From: Bacillota bacterium
GTDB taxonomy: Bacteria > Bacillota > Clostridia > Christensenellales > Aristaeellaceae
Direction of reading: 5' to 3'
Assembly (NCBI GenBank): GCA_023435435.1
Contig: JAEYRW010000126.1
Coordinates: 1 to 10,331, forward strand
DNA length: 10,331 bases
Numbering within the stretch: position 1 is the stretch's first letter; every line of letters begins with the position of its first letter. The translations under genes were made by a program, and so were the position numbers. Shown piece after piece: positions 6,728-10,331 of this stretch. The notes under the pieces are model-generated. The model saw nothing but the letters and a program-made list of their open reading frames with translations, made no database searches and had not been told where the DNA came from.

Positions 6728-7330
6728 TCAGAATACGAAGAGCCCATGGACGCTGCAATAGCAATAAAGTTGCCCGTGACGGTCGTGCGGCTCTTTGCTT
6801 GCATTGATCCGGGGAAGCCGCGCGGACGGTGCCTGTTCGGGATAGAGTTTCATCAAAAGAAGCTTCTCGTCCGTACCGTACGCGACGAAAGAAATAAAAT
6901 GGCGCTTGCTCATTTCATGACGAAACGTGACATAGTCATCGCCGTCCGAATTTTCGACGGTCGGCCTGTGCACATCGTCGGCAGGCTTTTCGGCAAGCCG
7001 TGAGAGCTTGCGCCCACAGCAAGAAATCTCCGCATTTCCCGCATGGGTCGTAACGCTTCCACAGACCGGACAGCAGTAAAATTTCACGTGCCGCAAAGAA
7101 CCGGATTCTATCCGATTCTGCGCAAGGTCCCCGTCCAGGATTCGTTCGACATTGACCTCGAACAGCGCGGAAAGCTCCGGAAGCAGGGATACATCGGGGC
7201 AACCCAAGCCCCGCTCCCACTTGGAAATGGCCTTGTCGCTGATGTTCATCCGGTCGGCAACCTGTTTTTGCGTCATGCCCTTCTCGGTTCGCAGTCTGTA
7301 AAGAAGCGCGCCCACTTTTCCTAAATCCAT
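6728..7330 (-). CDS. XRE-family regulator fused to a desulfoferrodoxin/superoxide-reductase-like module
   Basis: A 200-residue three-part protein. Residues 6-65 are a lambda-repressor type helix-turn-helix (KGMTQKQVADRMNISDKAIS, then KWERG). Residues 84-112 resemble the rubredoxin-like centre I of desulfoferrodoxin: C87-P-V-C90 and the adjacent pair C104-C105. Residues 119-200 resemble the superoxide reductase domain: H121 (DVHRPTVE), H138 and H144 (RHEMSKRHFISF), C192 and H195 (YCSVHGLF). These are the four histidines and one cysteine that hold the catalytic iron. The Glu-Lys pair before the first histidine is replaced by Asp119-Val120, so catalysis may be weak. A redox or superoxide-sensing regulator is the simplest inference. 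MDLGKV at 7330 is preferred because GGAGG lies eight bases upstream; longer starts lack such spacing. It precedes the GIY-YIG-like gene by 25 bases. Domain order is firm, function inferred. Confidence 0.85.
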   Translation of the reverse strand: MDLGKVGALLYRLRTEKGMTQKQVADRMNISDKAISKWERGLGCPDVSLLPELSALFEVNVERILDGDLAQNRIESGSLRHVKFYCCPVCGSVTTHAGNAEISCCGRKLSRLAEKPADDVHRPTVENSDGDDYVTFRHEMSKRHFISFVAYGTDEKLLLMKLYPEQAPSARLPRINASKEPHDRHGQLYCYCSVHGLFVF

Positions 7331-7352
7331 TCGCATAGCCTCCATGGGGTAT

Positions 7353-7381
7353 AGTGTACGCGCCTTCGGCCCATCATGCAA
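7353..7381 (-). promoter_or_regulatory. possible promoter of the XRE-desulfoferrodoxin gene
   Basis: On the minus strand TTGCAT (7381-7376) and TACACT (7358-7353) are 17 bases apart, in the 82-base gap between the radA stop and this gene. Both boxes are imperfect. Transcription would start near 7346, only a few bases before the GGAGG at 7343-7339, giving a very short leader. I see no clear terminator for radA in this gap, so read-through is also possible. Confidence 0.35.
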
Positions 7382-7412
7382 TCAACGCTCCGTAGAGTTC
7401 GCGGACGGCCCT

Positions 7413-8804
7413 TCAATCGGGTCTGCCCTTTCCCCAGCCGAAAATTTCGCCCAGGGCCTCGGTGACGGTGTCGGGCGCGTGCACGGTCATGCCCTCGGGC
7501 ACGCGCGCCCCGCGCAGGCTCTGCTTGGGAACCATCGCGTGATTGAAGCCCAGCCGCATGCACTCGGAAAGCCGCCGCTCCACATGAGAGACGGAGCGCA
7601 ATTCCCCCGCAAGCCCCACCTCGCCCATGATGGCCCAGCCCTGCGGCACGCTCTTGTTGTGCTTGGACGAGGCGACGGCCGCGCAGAGCGCGAGATCGGC
7701 GGCGGTTTCGGTAAGCGTCATGCCGCCCGCCACGTTGATGTACACGTCTGAATCGTAGAGCCTGACCCCCGCGCGCTTTTCCAGCACCGCGAGCAAGAGC
7801 GCCAGGCGGCCCTGGTCAACGCCCGAGGCCATCCGGCGTGGATTGCCCATCACCGTGCCCGCCACGAGCGCCTGCACGTCCGTAAGCAGCGGGCGCGTGC
7901 CCTCCATGGCGCACATGACCACCGAGCCGGAAGCGTTGTGCGCGCGCTCGGAGAGCAGCGCCTCGCTGGCGTTCGCGATTTCGATCATCCCGGCCTCGCC
8001 CATCTCGAACATGCCCAGCTCATTGACCGAACCAAAGCGGTTTTTGACGGCGCGCAGGAGCCGGTAGTGATGCTCGCGGTCGCCCTCGAAGTAGAGCACC
8101 GCGTCCACCATGTGCTCGAGAACCCGCGGCCCGGCGATGGCGCCCTCCTTCGTCACATGTCCCACGAGAAAGACACTGGTGCCGGACGACTTCGCCAGCC
8201 GCATGAGCAGAGACGCCGATTCCCGCACCTGGGAAACGCTGCCCGGCGCGCTGGCGAGCTCCGGACGGTACATGGTCTGGATGGAATCCACCACCGCGAC
8301 GTCGGGGCTGATCTCCGTCATGCGCTTTTCCACCGTGTTCATGTCATTTTCGGACAGCACGTAAAACCCGGAGCCCGCGGCCCCGAGCCGGTTGGCGCGC
8401 AGCTTGATCTGCCGGGCGGATTCCTCTCCCGAGACGTACAGAACGCGCTTCCCCGTCCGCGCCATGTTCGCGCACATCTGGGTCAGCAGCGTCGATTTTC
8501 CGATGCCCGGGTCCCCCCCCACCAGAACCATCGAGCCCTCCACCACACCGCCGCCCAGCGCGCGGTCGAGCTCGGAAAGCCCCGTGGACGCCCGCGCCAT
8601 GGCCTCGTCCGGAATTTCATCGATGGGAAGCGCCTCCGCGCCCGCGCCAGGCGCGCGCTTGAGCTTTTTTTCTTCCGGGGCGTCCGCACCGCGGGATTCC
8701 TCGGCCATGCTGTTCCAACTTCCGCAGTCGGGACACTTGCCGAGCCACCGGGGCGCCTCGTAGCCGCACTGGCTGCACACGTACACAGTTTTTGCCTTCG
8801 CCAT
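7413..8804 (-). CDS. radA: DNA repair ATPase RadA
   Basis: A 463-residue RadA (also called Sms), a RecA-like ATPase that promotes branch migration of recombination intermediates in DNA repair and transformation. Domains in order: a C4 zinc finger with Cys10, Cys13, Cys24 and Cys27, then Walker A GGDPGIGKST (96-105, Lys103). The Walker B strand is VAVVDSIQT (169-177), followed by the RadA-specific KNRFG (254-258). A Lon-protease-like C-terminal domain covers about 285-450 (DVYINVAGGMTLTETAADLA, then GEVGLAGELRSV) and probably serves as an oligomer scaffold. Length is normal for the family. The frame continues upstream, but MAKAK at 8804 sits five bases after GGAGGT and 29 bases from a clear -10, and matches usual RadA starts. 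A run of eight G lies in the Walker A codons. Divergent from the metallophosphoesterase-like gene. Confidence 0.97.
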   Translation of the reverse strand: MAKAKTVYVCSQCGYEAPRWLGKCPDCGSWNSMAEESRGADAPEEKKLKRAPGAGAEALPIDEIPDEAMARASTGLSELDRALGGGVVEGSMVLVGGDPGIGKSTLLTQMCANMARTGKRVLYVSGEESARQIKLRANRLGAAGSGFYVLSENDMNTVEKRMTEISPDVAVVDSIQTMYRPELASAPGSVSQVRESASLLMRLAKSSGTSVFLVGHVTKEGAIAGPRVLEHMVDAVLYFEGDREHHYRLLRAVKNRFGSVNELGMFEMGEAGMIEIANASEALLSERAHNASGSVVMCAMEGTRPLLTDVQALVAGTVMGNPRRMASGVDQGRLALLLAVLEKRAGVRLYDSDVYINVAGGMTLTETAADLALCAAVASSKHNKSVPQGWAIMGEVGLAGELRSVSHVERRLSECMRLGFNHAMVPKQSLRGARVPEGMTVHAPDTVTEALGEIFGWGKGRPD

Positions 8805-8832
8805 GGAAACCTCCGAACATTTATATGGCGAT

Positions 8833-8862
8833 ATTATAGCATATTCGCCGATTGTGTGCCAG
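8833..8862 (-). promoter_or_regulatory. radA promoter (extended -10)
   Basis: On the minus strand an extended -10, TGC followed by TATAAT (8838-8833), lies with CTGGCA as -35 (8862-8857) at 18 bases. The -35 is imperfect, but the TG dinucleotide before TATAAT compensates in such promoters. The leader before the GGAGGT of radA is short. Confidence 0.65.
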
Positions 8863-8865
8863 CGG

Positions 8866-8894
8866 TTGAAAAGCCGCCCCGGATCGACTATAAT
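8866..8894 (+). promoter_or_regulatory. promoter of the metallophosphoesterase-like gene
   Basis: TTGAAA (8866-8871) and TATAAT (8889-8894) are separated by exactly 17 bases, a near-consensus housekeeping promoter. Transcription should begin near 8901, just before GGAGGAG (8912-8918). Its -35 lies three bases from the -35 of the divergent radA promoter, so the two polymerase sites are back to back and may compete or share a regulator. Confidence 0.75.
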
Positions 8895-8924
8895 GTTTCT
8901 ATCTGTCACACGGAGGAGACGCCG

Positions 8925-10244
8925 ATGCCCGCGAAAGAGCCCGACCGGAAGAAACCCCAGCCCCAACGGAAGCGGCGCGAAATCCGCACCATGCGCGACG
9001 CCGTGGAGGAAATGCGCGTTCTTGGCGAACAAGACGCCCGCGGCACGGAAAGCGCGGAAAAAACCTCCCGGCCAAAGAAAAAGCGCCCACGGCGGAAAAG
9101 GCGCCCCGCGCCGGGCTTTCTTTCATTTCTGTCTTCCGACAAGCGCACCAGGCGCACAAAGGGGAAAAAATTCACCCTCTTCGGATGGCAGCTCACCTTC
9201 TGGCCGATGTTCCTTCTGGGTTTCGCCGTCCTGATGGTGGTCGTTGTGTTCCTCAACAGCGCGAACCTTACCGTGGACAACCAGGGCATCACGCTTACCG
9301 GCCTGCCGAGCGATCTGGAGGGTTATAAGATTCTGGTTTTGTCCGACCTCAACGGCAGGCGCTTCGGAGACGGGCAGGCGACCCTTCTGCACGAAATCGG
9401 AACGCTCGACTACGACATTGTCGTGTGCCTGGGCGACATGGTGGGAAAGGGCGGCGATCCGAAGCCGTTTTACGAGCTTCTCGAAGGGCTGCCTTCCAAA
9501 AAACAGGTCTACTTCATCTGCGGCGACTCCGATCCAGGCCCTTACGCCACCCAGGTGCGCGACGAATCCGCGAGCCTCGGCCAGCTCGTGCTCGCGGACT
9601 GGATCCTCGGCGCCATGGACCGCGGCGCCGTCTATGTGGATGTACCCACCAAGGTTTCCGTGGGCTCCGCCTCCCTCTGGCTCACGCCCGCGAGCATGCT
9701 CAACATCGAGGCCGCCTCCGCGCTTTCCGACTGGAAGGAACAGGTGGAGCAGGAGGAGGGCGGATATCTTTCGGGCATCGTATCCGACAAGGCGACCCTT
9801 CCGTTCACCAGCTACCGGCTCCAGTGCGCCCAGGCGCTGGTGGACGCCATCAACGCCATGTCCGCCTCGGACGTCCAGATCTCGCTTTCTCACGTGCCGA
9901 CGGCGGACGACGTCATCGAAGCAGCCGCCACCCATTCGTCGGATGCGGGCAAGTATCTCCCCACGCCCGACATCGCCCTTGCCGGCCACTACTGCGGCGG
10001 CGTATGGAACCTTCCCATTCTCGGCGCGTTCTACATCCCGGATTCCTCCGCGCCGCGCTACGGCTGGCTGCCCGACCAATCCCGGGTGAGCGGGCTGCGC
10101 GACCTGGATGAGACGCAGCTCTACGTCACGCGCGGACTTTCCACCTCCGGCGACACCCCGCTCATGCCCTTCCGGCTTCTGAACAGCCCGCAGGTCTCCC
10201 TCATCACCCTCACCGCCACGCTCCCCTCGAGCATGCTTGAGTAA
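8925..10244 (+). CDS. membrane-anchored metallophosphoesterase-like protein with degenerate active site
   Basis: A 439-residue protein. Residues 1-90 are a long, very Lys/Arg-rich cytosolic tail. Residues 93-112 are a single membrane helix (WPMFLLGFAVLMVVVVFLNS). The rest is a calcineurin-like phosphoesterase fold on the outer face, similar in layout to YkuE/YkoQ-type enzymes. Motifs compared with the family: LSDLNG (139-144) where DxH is expected, so the histidine is Asn143; LGD (169-171) intact; CGDSD (199-203) where GNHD/E is expected. LSHVP (321-325) keeps its histidine; GHYCGG (354-359) stands where GHxHGG is expected, so the last histidine is Cys357. At least three metal or catalytic residues are changed, so normal phosphoesterase activity is doubtful. 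ATG 8925 is chosen because of GGAGGAG six bases upstream and the promoter at 8866-8894; the frame is open far upstream only as antisense to radA. Fold fairly sure, activity unknown. Confidence 0.85.
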   Translation: MPAKEPDRKKPQPQRKRREIRTMRDAVEEMRVLGEQDARGTESAEKTSRPKKKRPRRKRRPAPGFLSFLSSDKRTRRTKGKKFTLFGWQLTFWPMFLLGFAVLMVVVVFLNSANLTVDNQGITLTGLPSDLEGYKILVLSDLNGRRFGDGQATLLHEIGTLDYDIVVCLGDMVGKGGDPKPFYELLEGLPSKKQVYFICGDSDPGPYATQVRDESASLGQLVLADWILGAMDRGAVYVDVPTKVSVGSASLWLTPASMLNIEAASALSDWKEQVEQEEGGYLSGIVSDKATLPFTSYRLQCAQALVDAINAMSASDVQISLSHVPTADDVIEAAATHSSDAGKYLPTPDIALAGHYCGGVWNLPILGAFYIPDSSAPRYGWLPDQSRVSGLRDLDETQLYVTRGLSTSGDTPLMPFRLLNSPQVSLITLTATLPSSMLE

Positions 10245-10270
10245 CCCGCGCGCCTCCGTGCGTCAAATCA

Positions 10271-10292
10271 TTGAAGCGGCGCGCCGCTTCAA
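10271..10292. repeat. 22-bp perfect palindrome, possible terminator stem
   Basis: The left half TTGAAGCGGCG (10271-10281) is followed directly by its exact reverse complement. It starts 27 bases after the stop of the metallophosphoesterase-like gene and would fold into a strong GC-rich hairpin. No T run follows on either strand, so it is not a standard intrinsic terminator. It could instead be a protein-binding palindrome or part of a gene running off the window. Confidence 0.5.
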
Positions 10293-10331
10293 CGGTCTTC
10301 ACGCGAAGCCTTCGTGCCCGATCGAAAACGG

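Noticed and set aside
7938..8924. Upstream extension of the metallophosphoesterase-like frame
   Set aside because: It is antisense to radA, and the promoter and GGAGGAG just before 8925 fix the start.
9123..10079. 318-codon minus-strand open frame opposite the metallophosphoesterase-like gene
   Set aside because: No motif, Arg/Gly/Val/His-rich shadow composition, and no start signals.
10258..10331. Open frame from GTG 10258 running off the right edge, and a minus-strand frame over the same bases ending at 10210
   Set aside because: Only about 25-40 codons are visible, there is no ribosome site for the GTG, and neither strand is clearly coding. There is not enough to call a partial gene.

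Overview
The window is a GC-rich piece of bacterial chromosome, most likely from a Gram-positive anaerobe of the Clostridia (Bacillota). The pointers are a YerB-type DUF3048 protein, a YtqB/MnmM-type methyltransferase, strong AGGAGG-type ribosome binding sites, TATAAT promoters, and an XRE regulator fused to a desulfoferrodoxin-like domain. A finer placement (for example Christensenellales) would be a guess. I see no rRNA, tRNA, CRISPR array, insertion sequence or attachment site.

Left part (85-5667, all minus strand): a cell-surface glycan operon. Transcription starts near 5633 from a strong promoter. It runs through a polyprenyl-phosphate sugar-1-phosphate transferase (the priming enzyme, 5583-4207), then three family-2 glycosyltransferases joined by 1-nt or ATGA junctions (4205-3150, 3153-2164, 2167-1163). 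A secreted DUF3048 protein follows after about 90 bases behind its own -10 element. No flippase, polymerase or ligase lies inside the window, so the pathway is incomplete here.

Middle (5719-7381): divergent from the glycan operon is a small SAM-dependent methyltransferase of the YtqB/MnmM tRNA-modification family. Facing it is a two-gene minus-strand unit: an XRE helix-turn-helix protein carrying a C-terminal desulfoferrodoxin/superoxide-reductase-like module with all metal ligands visible, followed by a short, degenerate GIY-YIG-like protein.

Right part (7413-10244): radA, encoding a recombination/DNA-repair ATPase, is transcribed leftward. A membrane-anchored metallophosphoesterase-like protein is transcribed rightward. 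Their promoters sit back to back, with the -35 boxes three bases apart. The phosphoesterase fold has lost several catalytic histidines, so it may be a pseudo-enzyme or use a changed metal site.

The most interesting items are the regulator/superoxide-reductase fusion with intact ligands, the degenerate metallophosphoesterase beside radA, and the tightly coupled glycosyltransferase operon with an inverted repeat filling its promoter spacer. Starts were chosen from ribosome binding sites, promoter positions and stop/start overlaps. Several differ from the longest possible frame.
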